A stretch of 64,000 nt of DNA from an uncultured Lachnospiraceae bacterium (GTDB lineage: Bacteria; Bacillota; Clostridia; Lachnospirales; Lachnospiraceae), in contig CAJUTC010000004.1 in NCBI GenBank assembly GCA_910589195.1, positions 62,001-126,000 on the forward strand, given 5' to 3'. This document shows, in pieces, positions 1 through 8,973 of the stretch (positions within the stretch are counted from its first letter, which is position 1; each line of letters starts with the position of its first letter). Position numbers and translations under genes: made by a program. The notes beneath the pieces are model-generated. The model was not told the origin of the DNA, searched no databases, and worked only from the letters and a program-made list of their open reading frames with translations.

Positions 1-85
1 CCCCGCCTTGGCTGTATAATGCTTTCAGCGGATCCAACAGCTTATGCAGAAGTTTCTGAAAATCTTCCTTCGTTTCTAATCTCAT
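1..85 (-). CDS. DUF2264-like protein, N-terminus only (cut by window edge)
   Basis: Only the first 28 codons are visible, read leftward from an ATG at 83-85. The peptide starts MRLETKEDFQKLL and runs into LDPLKALYSQGG. That resembles the start of DUF2264 family proteins, which open with a helical stretch and a PLKxxYSxGG-type segment. DUF2264 proteins are often encoded near polysaccharide lyases and unsaturated uronyl hydrolases, which fits the GH88 gene just upstream in the same direction. A purine-rich stretch with AAGG lies upstream of the ATG. The family call rests on a short segment and is tentative. Confidence 0.5.
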   Translation of the reverse strand, partial: MRLETKEDFQKLLHKLLDPLKALYSQGG

Positions 86-155
86 TGCCTTCTTACCCTT
101 TCTCTTCCTTCCATAACAGAGCACATGTTCTTACTATATTGGTTCCAGTACAGCT

Positions 156-1358
156 CTACCAGTAAGGATTCCATTCTCCGCTAAGCCTGGTTAATGCTTC
201 CATATAAAAATAATCTCCCCAGATGTTGCAGGCATCCACCCCTTCTGGCGTGCAAGTATTATAAGGCGACTTTTTGGAATAGGTGCTGTGGAGCACCAGA
301 CCATTGGATGTTTCCATAGATGTTACCCGGTAATGATCCACCAGCGACTTCATGATCATTTCTGCGATTTCCCTGTAATATGCCCCGTCTTCTGGCTCCA
401 TGTACTTTGCCATCTCCAACATGCCGCAAGCTGCGATGGAAGCGGAAGAAGAATCCCTTGGTTCTTCATCTCCCTCTCCAAATTCCAAATCCCAGTAGGG
501 AACCAGATCCGAAGGTAAATGTTCCAAAAAGTATCCGGTTACATGCTTAAAGTCTTCGATATAGCGCTTTCTTTTTGTGTACCGGTACGCCACAGCCGTC
601 CCATATACCCCCCAGGCCTGTCCTCTGGCCCAGGCAGATCCGTCCCGATAACCTTGGCAGGTAGCGCCGTGATCCGGCTCCCCGGTTTCCATGTTCATAA
701 AAAAGGTATGCCAGGTGGAATAATCCTCCCGGATTACATTGGCAATAGCCGTATGGATATGCTTTTCCGCAATCTCATGATACCGCTCCTTTCCCGTTTC
801 CTCAGAAGCCCAGTACAGCAGAGGCAGATTCAAAAGGCAGTCAATAATAAACCGGTAATTTTCCGGCTGATCCATAGGCCCCCAGGCCTGAATAAACTCT
901 CCTACCGGATGGAACCGGGTAATCAACTGATCGGCTGCCTTAATCGCCGCTTCCCGTCCCTTTTGGCTTCCAATCAACTTATAGCCTGCCACACAAGATG
1001 GAGAATATAAAAATCCCATGTCGTGATGATCCACTTCTCTTTTTTCGTTGATCCGCTCTAGAAAACTGTCAATCTGAACCTGCCCCGCTTCCTTTAACGC
1101 ATCCGCCTCCCTGGCAAGTCCCTTCTTTCTGGCCCATTCCCAGGCCAGCCATATCTGCCCCGTCCAAAATCCAGTGGTCCAGTTTACATTTTCGGTGGCC
1201 TGGTAAAACCCATTTTCGCTGTAAGCTTTCTTAAAATGGCAGGTAAATTCCTTTAAATTATCCATGATCTGCGTAAGGGCAAAATCCATGGCCTGGTTAA
1301 TCTCCTCCTGCCTTATCCTGGTCTTATCTTTTAATAATTTGGTAACCTTCTCACTCAA
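156..1358 (-). CDS. Glycoside hydrolase family 88, unsaturated glucuronyl hydrolase
   Basis: The product removes the 4,5-unsaturated uronic acid left at the non-reducing end of oligosaccharides by polysaccharide lyases. The (alpha/alpha)6-barrel signatures are clear: WTTGFWTGQ near residues 60-68, the HHDMGF segment with the likely catalytic Asp near 113, IIDCLLNLP with the second conserved Asp near 173, and GSAWARGQAW further on. I place the start at a TTG (1356-1358) because a perfect AGGAGG lies 8 nt upstream. This gives 400 aa, close to family size. A GTG at 1476-1478 would add 40 residues that do not look like GH88 and include translation of a small hairpin. The gene follows two sugar permeases, so the substrate probably enters as an oligosaccharide and is cut in the cytoplasm. 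Confidence 0.88.
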   Translation of the reverse strand: MSEKVTKLLKDKTRIRQEEINQAMDFALTQIMDNLKEFTCHFKKAYSENGFYQATENVNWTTGFWTGQIWLAWEWARKKGLAREADALKEAGQVQIDSFLERINEKREVDHHDMGFLYSPSCVAGYKLIGSQKGREAAIKAADQLITRFHPVGEFIQAWGPMDQPENYRFIIDCLLNLPLLYWASEETGKERYHEIAEKHIHTAIANVIREDYSTWHTFFMNMETGEPDHGATCQGYRDGSAWARGQAWGVYGTAVAYRYTKRKRYIEDFKHVTGYFLEHLPSDLVPYWDLEFGEGDEEPRDSSSASIAACGMLEMAKYMEPEDGAYYREIAEMIMKSLVDHYRVTSMETSNGLVLHSTYSKKSPYNTCTPEGVDACNIWGDYFYMEALTRLSGEWNPYW

Positions 1359-1482
1359 CCTATTATCCTCCTGTGATCCCGCTTGCGGGATTTTATTATT
1401 CGATCCGAACATAGCCTGACAATCTGTTTTCTTGTTTAACCACGCAGAAACCGACAGCCATGCCGCCGGTTTCTCCACACGT

Positions 1483-2319
1483 TTATCCTTTCACTCCTGT
1501 CGCCGCGATTCCTTCTACGAAATACTTCTGAAGTGCTAAAAACACAATTAAAACTGGAATCAATGACAGCACCGATGCCGCCATAATCAGTCCGTACTCG
1601 GAAGAATACTGGCTGATAAACATCCGAAGCCCAATCTGCAGCGTCTTCTTGGACTCGGTTTTTAAATAAATCATAGGGCCTAAAAAGTCATTCCAGGTAG
1701 CCACAAAGGTAAATATGGTTAATGTGGACAAGGCCGGTTTTGAGAGAGGAAGCATGATTTTCGAATAAATCTTGTACTCGCTCATCCCGTCAATCCTGGC
1801 TGCTTCGCACAGCTCATCTGGAATTCCCTGGTAAAACTGCCGCATCATAAACACGCCGAACGCTGAGAATGCCTGCAGGCAGATAATCGCCATATGGGAG
1901 TCATTCATCCCCATCCCCCGCATCATAATAAACTGGGGAACCATATAAACTTGCCACGGCATAGCTATGGTAGAAATATAAGCCATAAACAGCAGGTTCT
2001 TATATTTAAAATCCAGTTTGGCAAAGGCATATGCCGCGAAACTACTAGTAAGGAGCTGAAGAAATGTTACGATAATCGTCAGCTTTGATGTATTTAACAC
2101 GAACTTGGACAACGGGATCTTAGTCCATATATCCACGTAATTCTGCCATCTGGGATTTGCTGGTATCCACTGGATCGGGAAAATAAATACATCTTTATCC
2201 AGCTTTAAGGAGGCGGAAAGCATCCATGCAAAGGGAATCAGCATCAAAACCGCAAGGGCAATCAATACCAGGTACAGAACCACACGCCAGAACTTATAAC
2301 TTTTGCTTTGTACTTTCAT
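1483..2319 (-). CDS. CUT1-type sugar ABC transporter permease, MalG-like
   Basis: This 278-aa inner-membrane protein has about six hydrophobic segments. Its EAA loop, EAARIDGMSEYKIYSKIMLPL, contacts the ATPase in binding-protein-dependent sugar importers. It is the second permease of the pair, with the short N-terminus typical of MalG/LacG. An AGGAGGG lies 6 nt before the ATG. Only 11 bp separate it from the preceding permease, and GH88 follows, so the genes are co-transcribed. No ATPase is encoded nearby. CUT1 systems in Firmicutes commonly share a MsmK-type ATPase encoded elsewhere, and that is likely here. Confidence 0.92.
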   Translation of the reverse strand: MKVQSKSYKFWRVVLYLVLIALAVLMLIPFAWMLSASLKLDKDVFIFPIQWIPANPRWQNYVDIWTKIPLSKFVLNTSKLTIIVTFLQLLTSSFAAYAFAKLDFKYKNLLFMAYISTIAMPWQVYMVPQFIMMRGMGMNDSHMAIICLQAFSAFGVFMMRQFYQGIPDELCEAARIDGMSEYKIYSKIMLPLSKPALSTLTIFTFVATWNDFLGPMIYLKTESKKTLQIGLRMFISQYSSEYGLIMAASVLSLIPVLIVFLALQKYFVEGIAATGVKG

Positions 2320-2330
2320 CTCTCACCCTC

Positions 2331-3404
2331 CTAGTTCGCATACTTCTTCTCGCCTCTGAACTGAATCAGAGTTACCGCCAATACCATAAGGAACAGCACC
2401 ATAGCTACCGCGCTGGCATAGCCTAAGTTCCAATTCCGGAAGGCTTCTTCATAAATATGGTATACCAGGACAATTGCTGACTTATTCAGCACTCCATTGG
2501 AGCCGCCCGCCAGCATATACACAATATCATATACCTTAAAGCAGTTGATCGTCAACATAATCGTTACGAAAAACGTGGTAGGCTGCAATTGCGGCCATGT
2601 AATGTACAAAAATTTCTGCCAGGTATTTGCCCCGTCCAGGCTGCAGGCCTCATAAAGTTCTCCATTAATCCCCTGTAAGCCTGCCAGGTAGATTACCATA
2701 TAATATCCCATATTTTTCCAAACACTAAACAGCACCACCGTAAACATAACCCAGTCTTTATCCGCCGACCATTTTGGAAGGCTTTTTGCAGCCACTCCCA
2801 GATTATATAAAATCATATTAACCGGCCCGCTTTTCTGAGGGCTAAACAGCATATTCCACACAGCCGCCACCGCTACTAAGGAAGCAACATAAGGAAAAAA
2901 GCTTACGGTACGGAAAAAGTTCCGGCCCTTTACCTTTTGGTTCAGGATAATTGCAAGACCCAACGAGCAGATTAGGGTTAACGGTACAGTGGCGATACAG
3001 TAAACAATGGTATTTTTCAAAGACGCAAGGAAGCGGTCATTTTGAAATGCCTGAATAAAATTATCCAGCGCCACAAATTTCATAGCGTTATTGCCATCCC
3101 ACTGGGCAAATGCCAGGACAAAGGCAAAAATAATCGGAACCAGGGTAAATACGCAGAACCCGATAAAGTTGGGTGCTATAAAGGAATATGCCACCAGATC
3201 CCGTTTCGCTTGCCTGCTTAGCCGTTCCCCTGTTTTCGCCTGCTTGATTTTTCCTTGGGTGTACTCAATTTGTTTGATCAGCTTGTTTTGCTTTTTCTTA
3301 TCAGATGTGTTGCTAAGCTCCTTTTGCAAGGCCAAGAGCCGTGGCTCCAGCTTTGCCAGTTTTTCTTTTACAGCATTGGGGTCAACCGTTTTCTGATTTG
3401 CCAT
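2331..3404 (-). CDS. CUT1-type sugar ABC transporter permease, MalF/LacF-like
   Basis: This 357-aa partner permease has an unusually charged N-terminal cytoplasmic extension of about 85 residues, rich in Lys, Glu and Gln and probably helical, before the first membrane segment (VAYSFIAPNFIGF). The EAA loop reads EACSLDGANTWQKFLYITWPQL. The start at 3404 is chosen because AAGGAGGG sits 4-5 nt upstream; upstream in-frame codons read through a strong hairpin at 3427-3451. It forms the channel with the downstream permease and is fed by the lipoprotein encoded immediately upstream. Confidence 0.9.
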   Translation of the reverse strand: MANQKTVDPNAVKEKLAKLEPRLLALQKELSNTSDKKKQNKLIKQIEYTQGKIKQAKTGERLSRQAKRDLVAYSFIAPNFIGFCVFTLVPIIFAFVLAFAQWDGNNAMKFVALDNFIQAFQNDRFLASLKNTIVYCIATVPLTLICSLGLAIILNQKVKGRNFFRTVSFFPYVASLVAVAAVWNMLFSPQKSGPVNMILYNLGVAAKSLPKWSADKDWVMFTVVLFSVWKNMGYYMVIYLAGLQGINGELYEACSLDGANTWQKFLYITWPQLQPTTFFVTIMLTINCFKVYDIVYMLAGGSNGVLNKSAIVLVYHIYEEAFRNWNLGYASAVAMVLFLMVLAVTLIQFRGEKKYAN

Positions 3405-3426
3405 ATTTCCCTCCTTCTTTAAAATC

Positions 3427-3451
3427 GGACGGGCCAATAACCGGCCCGTCC
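3427..3451 (-). terminator. Intercistronic stem-loop after the binding-protein gene
   Basis: GGACGGGCC and GGCCCGTCC form a perfect 9-bp stem with a 7-nt loop, followed on the minus strand by GATTTTAAAG. It lies between the binding-protein gene and the first permease. Such stem-loops commonly act as partial terminators or 3-prime mRNA stabilisers, giving more binding protein than permease. That role is inferred. Confidence 0.6.
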
Positions 3452-3534
3452 GCATCGTTTTGTATACCGACGCATTTGCCCTTTCATCCAAAATGCTGCG
3501 TTAGTACACTACATTATCCCATGAAGTTTGTCAT

Positions 3535-4908
3535 CTACTGCCCTAACACCGCGGCAACGCCTTCATTCATTTCTTCAATACCCTCGTCAATGGTGCTGCC
3601 CTCTGTCATAATGTTGTCATGGCCTTCATTCAGAACCGTTTCAATCTCAGAGCTTTTTTCATGGACAGGCATTTCCAGATAGGTATTAGCCGTCTTAAGA
3701 GCTTCTGCACTTGCCTCATCATCCGGGAAACCTTCCATACCTGAAATCGCCGCTACAACTGCGTCTGTGGTAATGGCAGGGATCGTCCCAGTTTCCGCAA
3801 CTACTTGGGCACCTTCTGGTCCACATACGAATTTTACAAATTCCCAGGCCAGATCCTTATGAGGAGCAGAAGTTGGAATGGACAGGCAGGTAATGGTAGC
3901 CAGGGTAGAACCAGGCTCTACGCCTTCTGCATGGGGATATTTTACAAGACCCCAGTTCGCAACTTCCTCTCCATATTCTCCGGTCTTAATCTTTTCAATC
4001 AGAGTTGGGATGAACCAAGAACCCATATTCATCATAGCCACATTTCCCTGCGCAAAAGCACCGGAATAATGTAAGCTTGAAGTTTTCAAGGTTGCGTAAT
4101 CCTGGCATACGCCGTCTTCCTGCTGAGCCAGGATCATCTCATAATATGGTTTTAAAAACTCATAATTGCCGTCTACGATGGAGTTTTTGCCGTCCAGAAT
4201 CCCAAACAACTGAACTGCGGATCTCCAGGTGTGGTAGTGGGCGCCGTATACTTCCTCGCCGGGAGTGGTATTGGTAACGCTTCTGGCCAGGGCATCATAC
4301 GCCTCAAAGGTCATATCATTGGTTGGGTAGTCAACTCCAGCGTTGTCAAATACGTCTTTATTATAGAACATTACCCAGAAATCACTTCTGAATGGCAGTT
4401 CATACAGCTTTCCGTCTACTGTTACCTGGTCGGTAATGCCGCCGTACTGAGATAAGTCAACACTGTCTTTTGCAATATAATCATCCAAGGCTTCCAAAAC
4501 GCCTTTGTTTACCAGAGTTGTGTAGCCTGGCACGTCTTTAATGGTTGCAATATCAAAATCGGATCCGCTTCCTGTCAGCTCTGTGGCAAGCACGGTCTGA
4601 TAATCCGCGGAACCCAGATCCACCATTTCAATTTTCACCCCTGGATTGGCAGCTTCAAACGCTTCAATGAGCGGCTGGTAGTATACGGTTGAAGAAACAT
4701 CCCAAACGGCCCATTTTAAAACGGTATCCCCATCTGCCGCTTCCACAGGCGCCGCTGATGTAGTAGATTCGCCTGCATTTGCCGCTGTGGATTCTGATGT
4801 GGCAGGCTCGGTGGTTTCTGTTCCGCCGCCTGACCCTCCACAACCGGCCAGAGCCACAGCTGTCATGCTGCATGCCAGTGTTAATCCAAGTAACCTTTTT
4901 TTCATCAT
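3535..4908 (-). CDS. Extracellular sugar-binding lipoprotein (family 1)
   Basis: This 457-aa substrate-binding protein belongs to a CUT1 importer. It starts MMKKRLLGLTL and has a lipobox LAGC with the lipidated Cys near residue 23. A Gly/Thr/Ser/Glu-rich linker then leads into the two-lobed binding domain (VLKWAVWDVS, later PGVKIEMVD and DFDIATIKD). AGGAGG lies 8 nt before the tandem ATG ATG, which sets the start at 4908. It should capture the glycan fragment outside the membrane and deliver it to the two permeases encoded next. Context with GH88, a heparinase-like lyase and DUF2264 points to a uronic-acid-containing oligosaccharide; the exact sugar cannot be read from sequence. Confidence 0.92.
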   Translation of the reverse strand: MMKKRLLGLTLACSMTAVALAGCGGSGGGTETTEPATSESTAANAGESTTSAAPVEAADGDTVLKWAVWDVSSTVYYQPLIEAFEAANPGVKIEMVDLGSADYQTVLATELTGSGSDFDIATIKDVPGYTTLVNKGVLEALDDYIAKDSVDLSQYGGITDQVTVDGKLYELPFRSDFWVMFYNKDVFDNAGVDYPTNDMTFEAYDALARSVTNTTPGEEVYGAHYHTWRSAVQLFGILDGKNSIVDGNYEFLKPYYEMILAQQEDGVCQDYATLKTSSLHYSGAFAQGNVAMMNMGSWFIPTLIEKIKTGEYGEEVANWGLVKYPHAEGVEPGSTLATITCLSIPTSAPHKDLAWEFVKFVCGPEGAQVVAETGTIPAITTDAVVAAISGMEGFPDDEASAEALKTANTYLEMPVHEKSSEIETVLNEGHDNIMTEGSTIDEGIEEMNEGVAAVLGQ

Positions 4909-4949
4909 TCTTGTTTCCTCCTCTTTCATAGCATTTTTACTATGGTTTT

Positions 4950-4978
4950 AGTATATCGCAGACTGTCTTTTGCCAGAA
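4950..4978 (-). promoter_or_regulatory. Candidate promoter of the sugar ABC/GH88 operon
   Basis: On the minus strand a -10 TATACT (4950-4955) is preceded at 17 bp by TTCTGG (4973-4978), a weak -35. It lies about 45 bp before the binding-protein start and faces away from the kinase promoter. A weak -35 fits a promoter needing an activator such as the adjacent YesN-type regulator. Confidence 0.5.
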
Positions 4979-5143
4979 TAGAAAAAATTGCACAAATACT
5001 TCACTATTTACCGATATTTTTTGTATTTTTTAATTCCATGTGTTTTTTTATGAATTTTTGGTAAATTTCTACGTTTTTCATTTCCTCCGCCATGGTATGG
5101 TTAGCCGCCTGCAGTTTGCCACAGCTTCCGCCGCACGAAACTA

Positions 5144-5172
5144 TTGACTTTTTTCGTGGAATGCATCATACT
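5144..5172 (+). promoter_or_regulatory. Candidate sigma-A promoter of the kinase/regulator operon
   Basis: TTGACT (5144-5149), a 17-bp spacer and CATACT (5167-5172) lie 44 bp upstream of the kinase ATG. The TTG that could extend the reading frame upstream is this -35 element, which supports the shorter protein start. Confidence 0.55.
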
Positions 5173-5215
5173 TTTTATAATCCCGTTTTTATCAAACATA
5201 CAGTCAGGAATTCAT

Positions 5216-7075
5216 ATGAATATAAGCGCGTTCACTAAAACCATAAAAGGAAGAATCATTGCCATCACCATCGGTACTACTTTGCTAATCACCTTAATCA
5301 CCGTAAGCGTATGCTTTTTTGTATTCCAATCCCTTTTAAGGAGAAACCAGATCCAGTCGGTGGAATTTAGCCTGCAATTAGTAGCCAATAATGTTTCTTC
5401 TGATATGAAGGATATTATTTATTTTACCAGGTGGTGTAATTCCAGCAGTGACATTTTAACATACCTGGAAACCTTTCAGGATAAAGACCCTTTAGCCATC
5501 GCTTCAAGAACAGATAAAACACTCCGGAGCGTTGCCTTAAAGTGCTCTGAGCGTTTAAAAGAAGAATACCGCAACACCAACCGCCATATTACCAGAGTCA
5601 TTGTTTCCAACAATACCTGCACGAATTTTCTCCAGGTGCTGCCTACTTCAGGGAATCCTCCTTCCTACAATGTTTCCGCTCTTTCAAAATCCCAAACCTT
5701 CCAGGAGCTTCTTTCCAGCCCTGAGCTACAGTGGATTGGGATTATTAACGACCCTTTTTACAAAAGTTTCCAGGAGGTCCCCATCATCCCGATCGCGCGC
5801 CCGATTTATAACACCTTTGGAACCAATTCCATCGGATGGGTCTATTTATCCGTATCCACTGATGTGATTACCGACTATTTAAAATCCTTCCCCCTTCCCA
5901 GCGACAGCCGCCTTTATTTTACCATGGGGGAAAAATTCTACCTGGTCGGAGGCGGGCATTTCAGGGAAATGGAACCGGATTTTACGGTGCTTTCAAACGA
6001 ACATATAAGTGAAGTGGATGCCAATACCTTAATTCAGAAAATCCGGATGGATAGCGGGGAACATGAAACTCTGATTACCCACTCTCTGGGGCAAGAAGGC
6101 TGGTATCTCCATCAGATTTTGTCAAAAAAGCAGCTTGTAAAACAGCGGCAGATCTATTTGCTGCTGATTGCCGCAATCTGCGTTTCCATATTATCTCTGG
6201 GTCTGTTTATGGTCTTTTCCCTCAGCCGTACTATCAATCAGCCGGTTTCTAAAATACGCAAAAAGATCAATGAAATCGCCCATGGCGACTTTTCCAAGGA
6301 TGATTCCATCGAATGGGAACATGAACTAGGAGATATTGGAAAGGGTATTAATACCTTATCCCTGGATGTGGTAAATCTGATGGAAAAACGGATCGCCGAC
6401 GAGAAGCAAAAAAAGGATCTGGAATACCAGATCCTCCAAAGCCAGATTAACCCTCATTTTCTTTACAATACCTTAAACTCCATTAAATGGATGGCTACCA
6501 TCCAGGGAGCTTCGGGCATTGCGGAAATGACCACTGCCTTAGCCAGGCTATTAAAACAGGTAGCCAAGGGTTCTTCCGCCATGATATCTTTAGAAGAAGA
6601 GTTAAACCTGGTGAAAGATTATTTCCTGATTCAGCAATACCGCTATGGGGGAAGTATTTCGATCGAATATAAAATCCAATCCCCAAAACTGTACCAGTGC
6701 CGGATTCACCGCTTTTCCCTTCAGCCTATTGTTGAAAACGCCTTGTTCCACGGTATTGAGCCGAAAGGCGCCGCCGGAAAAATCCTGATAGACGCACAGA
6801 TCTTGATGAATAAAGAGAACGAAAACCTTCAGATTTCCATTACCGATAACGGAGTCGGGATGTCTTTAGAAAGCATTGAAAAGGTCCTTCACCAGAAGCC
6901 CTCCAAAAACAGTGCCGACTTTTTCCGCCAAGTAGGGATTGCCAATGTGAACCAGCGGATCCAGCATGAATTCGGCGCCTCCTACGGTATTTCCATTGAC
7001 AGCCAGTTAGGCAGCTATACCACTATGACGATTGTAATCCCTTGTATCATACCTGAACCGCCGGATTCCGCTTAA
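5216..7075 (+). CDS. YesM-type sensor histidine kinase
   Basis: This 619-aa membrane kinase has a transmembrane segment near residues 15-38, a large extracellular sensor region of Cache type, a second membrane segment near 320-345, a HAMP-like linker, and the His_kinase/HATPase_c pair of the LytS/YesM class. The phosphoacceptor motif QSQINPHFLYNTL places the His near residue 414, and ATP-binding motifs VENALFHG and ITDNGVGMS follow. The start at 5216 has AGGA 6 nt upstream. It should sense extracellular glycan or a ligand-loaded binding protein and phosphorylate the regulator encoded next. It is divergent from the sugar transport operon, the usual arrangement for this pair. Confidence 0.92.
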   Translation: MNISAFTKTIKGRIIAITIGTTLLITLITVSVCFFVFQSLLRRNQIQSVEFSLQLVANNVSSDMKDIIYFTRWCNSSSDILTYLETFQDKDPLAIASRTDKTLRSVALKCSERLKEEYRNTNRHITRVIVSNNTCTNFLQVLPTSGNPPSYNVSALSKSQTFQELLSSPELQWIGIINDPFYKSFQEVPIIPIARPIYNTFGTNSIGWVYLSVSTDVITDYLKSFPLPSDSRLYFTMGEKFYLVGGGHFREMEPDFTVLSNEHISEVDANTLIQKIRMDSGEHETLITHSLGQEGWYLHQILSKKQLVKQRQIYLLLIAAICVSILSLGLFMVFSLSRTINQPVSKIRKKINEIAHGDFSKDDSIEWEHELGDIGKGINTLSLDVVNLMEKRIADEKQKKDLEYQILQSQINPHFLYNTLNSIKWMATIQGASGIAEMTTALARLLKQVAKGSSAMISLEEELNLVKDYFLIQQYRYGGSISIEYKIQSPKLYQCRIHRFSLQPIVENALFHGIEPKGAAGKILIDAQILMNKENENLQISITDNGVGMSLESIEKVLHQKPSKNSADFFRQVGIANVNQRIQHEFGASYGISIDSQLGSYTTMTIVIPCIIPEPPDSA

Positions 7076-7228
7076 TGCCGGTTTGAATATAGCTTTTCGG
7101 GAATGGGCGGTTTCAACTCCTATTTCCAAAAGCAGAAGTTTGGTAAATTGGTGCACTGGCCAGACCCCGCTTAAGAGAAGGTTTCCTAATTGCCTATTTA
7201 AGAAAAACGGAAAGGATCATAAACTGCC

Positions 7229-8827
7229 ATGATAAAATTATTAATTGCGGACGATGAACCATTAGTTCAGATCGGCATTCAATCCATGCTGAACTGGGAG
7301 GACTACGGTATCCAGGTCTGCGCAACCGCTATGAACGGCGCCGCTGCCCTTGAATTGATCGAGGAATATTCCCCGGAAATCGTAATTACCGATATCCGTA
7401 TGCCTATTATGAATGGTCTGGAGCTGGTAAAAACCTGCCGGGAAACCTATGGGCGGATCCCTCTGTTCATTATCCTTACCAGCTATGAAGAGTTTGAACT
7501 GGCGCGGCAAGCCCTTTCCTATGAGGTGTTAGATTACCTGATTAAGCTGGAGTTAGATCCCCAGTCTTTAAAAAAATCCATTCAGAAAGCGTTAGACCGG
7601 CTCAATGAATTAAAGGCCAGCGAAACGGTCCGCAGTGCGAACCGCCCTCCCTTTTTACAAAACTACCTGGATAAATTTTTCCTCCGGCTCCTCCACAATC
7701 TTTTTGACAATAAGGAACAGTTTCAAATCCAGGCCAAGGACTTAAATCTAAACTTTGACAACCAGTATTACGTGGCTGCCCACTGCGAAATTTTAGAAAG
7801 CTCCTCCCGGAAAATGCCGCACGAAAAGCTGATGAACTTATACAGCAGCACACTGCAGATGGTAAAGGATATTTTAAAACGCCACCTGGCCTGCCAAGTA
7901 ATTTCATTGGATTTAAAGCATTTTTCAATTATTTTCTTTTTTTCTGATATCAGTGAAAATGGGCGGAAAAAAATGGTGGAGGCCTTAAAAAATGCCGCCA
8001 CCATGGTACATAATTATTTTAATGTACAGCTTATGGTAGGCATCGGCTCTATAGCCTACTCACCGTTTCAAATCAGCGATTCCTATCAGGACGCAAGAAT
8101 TGCCTTTGCCTGTGCCTCACCGGAAGATCCCTTCCGGGACTACAACCAGGTACAGCCGGAAAATATAAAAAACTCATTTAATATTACCTTGTTTAAAAAT
8201 GATTTAAAAAAGGCCTTTGAGGAATTTGACACCAGGATTCTTTATGATACCTTAACTCAAATGATCCAGTTGTTCCGATCCAGCTCAGTCCGTTATCTTC
8301 AGGCCATTGACGGCGCCTGCAATATCCTGTACCTGGCCTTATCGCTGCTGCCCTCTGGCGAAGAAACCCTTACGGAAATTTTTTCGGAAGATCCGGACAA
8401 TTACCGTTCCATTTACCGTATGAACAGCGCGGAACAGGTAGCAGACTGGATGACCCGCCTTCGGGACGGCCTTTGCGATACCTTAAAATCCAAACGGGTT
8501 TCCTATAAGGAACATATGATTTCCAATATTCAAAAATACATTCAAAGCCATATTGAGGAACGGCTGACTTTAAATGAAATCTCTGCTGTTTTCGGCTTAA
8601 GCCCTAACTACTTAAGCGCCCTGTTTAAAAAAACCTGCGGGGTAGGGTTCTCTGAGTATATTACCCAGATGAAGATCAGCCGTGCAAAAACCTTGCTGCT
8701 GGAACAGGATATGAAAGTGTACGAAATCGCCGATCAGCTTGGATTTGAAAGCGCCTTTTATTTCAGTAAAGTATTTAAAAAAGTATCGGGAGTATCTCCC
8801 CGTGAATTTACACAGCAAAAAACATAA
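7229..8827 (+). CDS. YesN-type response regulator, AraC family
   Basis: This 532-aa regulator has a receiver domain at residues 1-120 with acidic residues D8/D9 and phosphoacceptor Asp near 55 in IVITDIRMP. A long central region of uncertain fold follows, then two AraC-type helix-turn-helix motifs near 430-528 (LTLNEISAVFGLSPNYLSAL and YEIADQLGFESAFYFSKVFK). It lies 153 bp downstream of the kinase in the same direction. By analogy with other YesMN systems it would activate the divergent sugar transporter and probably the lyase gene. AAGGA lies about 12 nt upstream of the ATG, a slightly long spacing. Confidence 0.92.
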   Translation: MIKLLIADDEPLVQIGIQSMLNWEDYGIQVCATAMNGAAALELIEEYSPEIVITDIRMPIMNGLELVKTCRETYGRIPLFIILTSYEEFELARQALSYEVLDYLIKLELDPQSLKKSIQKALDRLNELKASETVRSANRPPFLQNYLDKFFLRLLHNLFDNKEQFQIQAKDLNLNFDNQYYVAAHCEILESSSRKMPHEKLMNLYSSTLQMVKDILKRHLACQVISLDLKHFSIIFFFSDISENGRKKMVEALKNAATMVHNYFNVQLMVGIGSIAYSPFQISDSYQDARIAFACASPEDPFRDYNQVQPENIKNSFNITLFKNDLKKAFEEFDTRILYDTLTQMIQLFRSSSVRYLQAIDGACNILYLALSLLPSGEETLTEIFSEDPDNYRSIYRMNSAEQVADWMTRLRDGLCDTLKSKRVSYKEHMISNIQKYIQSHIEERLTLNEISAVFGLSPNYLSALFKKTCGVGFSEYITQMKISRAKTLLLEQDMKVYEIADQLGFESAFYFSKVFKKVSGVSPREFTQQKT

Positions 8828-8862
8828 AGAGGTCTGAAACCTGTACCGTTTCAGACCCTCTT
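8828..8862. terminator. Bidirectional terminator between convergent genes
   Basis: GTCTGAAAC and GTTTCAGAC form a 9-bp stem extended by flanking AGAGG/CCTCT pairs. On the minus strand it is followed by CTTTATGTTTTTTG. It begins immediately after the regulator stop codon and faces the lyase gene 3-prime end. Confidence 0.7.
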
Positions 8863-8973
8863 ACCCATCCCTTCTGCCTGGAACGTATCTTAATCCATAC
8901 TCGTTCCTGCCATCTTGCGCTACATCTTATGGCAGGCAGCTACCGCCAAAGCCTTTGATGCAGCCGGCAAATC

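Noticed and set aside
5144..5215. A TTG upstream start for the YesM-type kinase
   Set aside because: That TTG is part of a TTGACT -35 element, and the ATG at 5216 has a well-spaced AGGA site.
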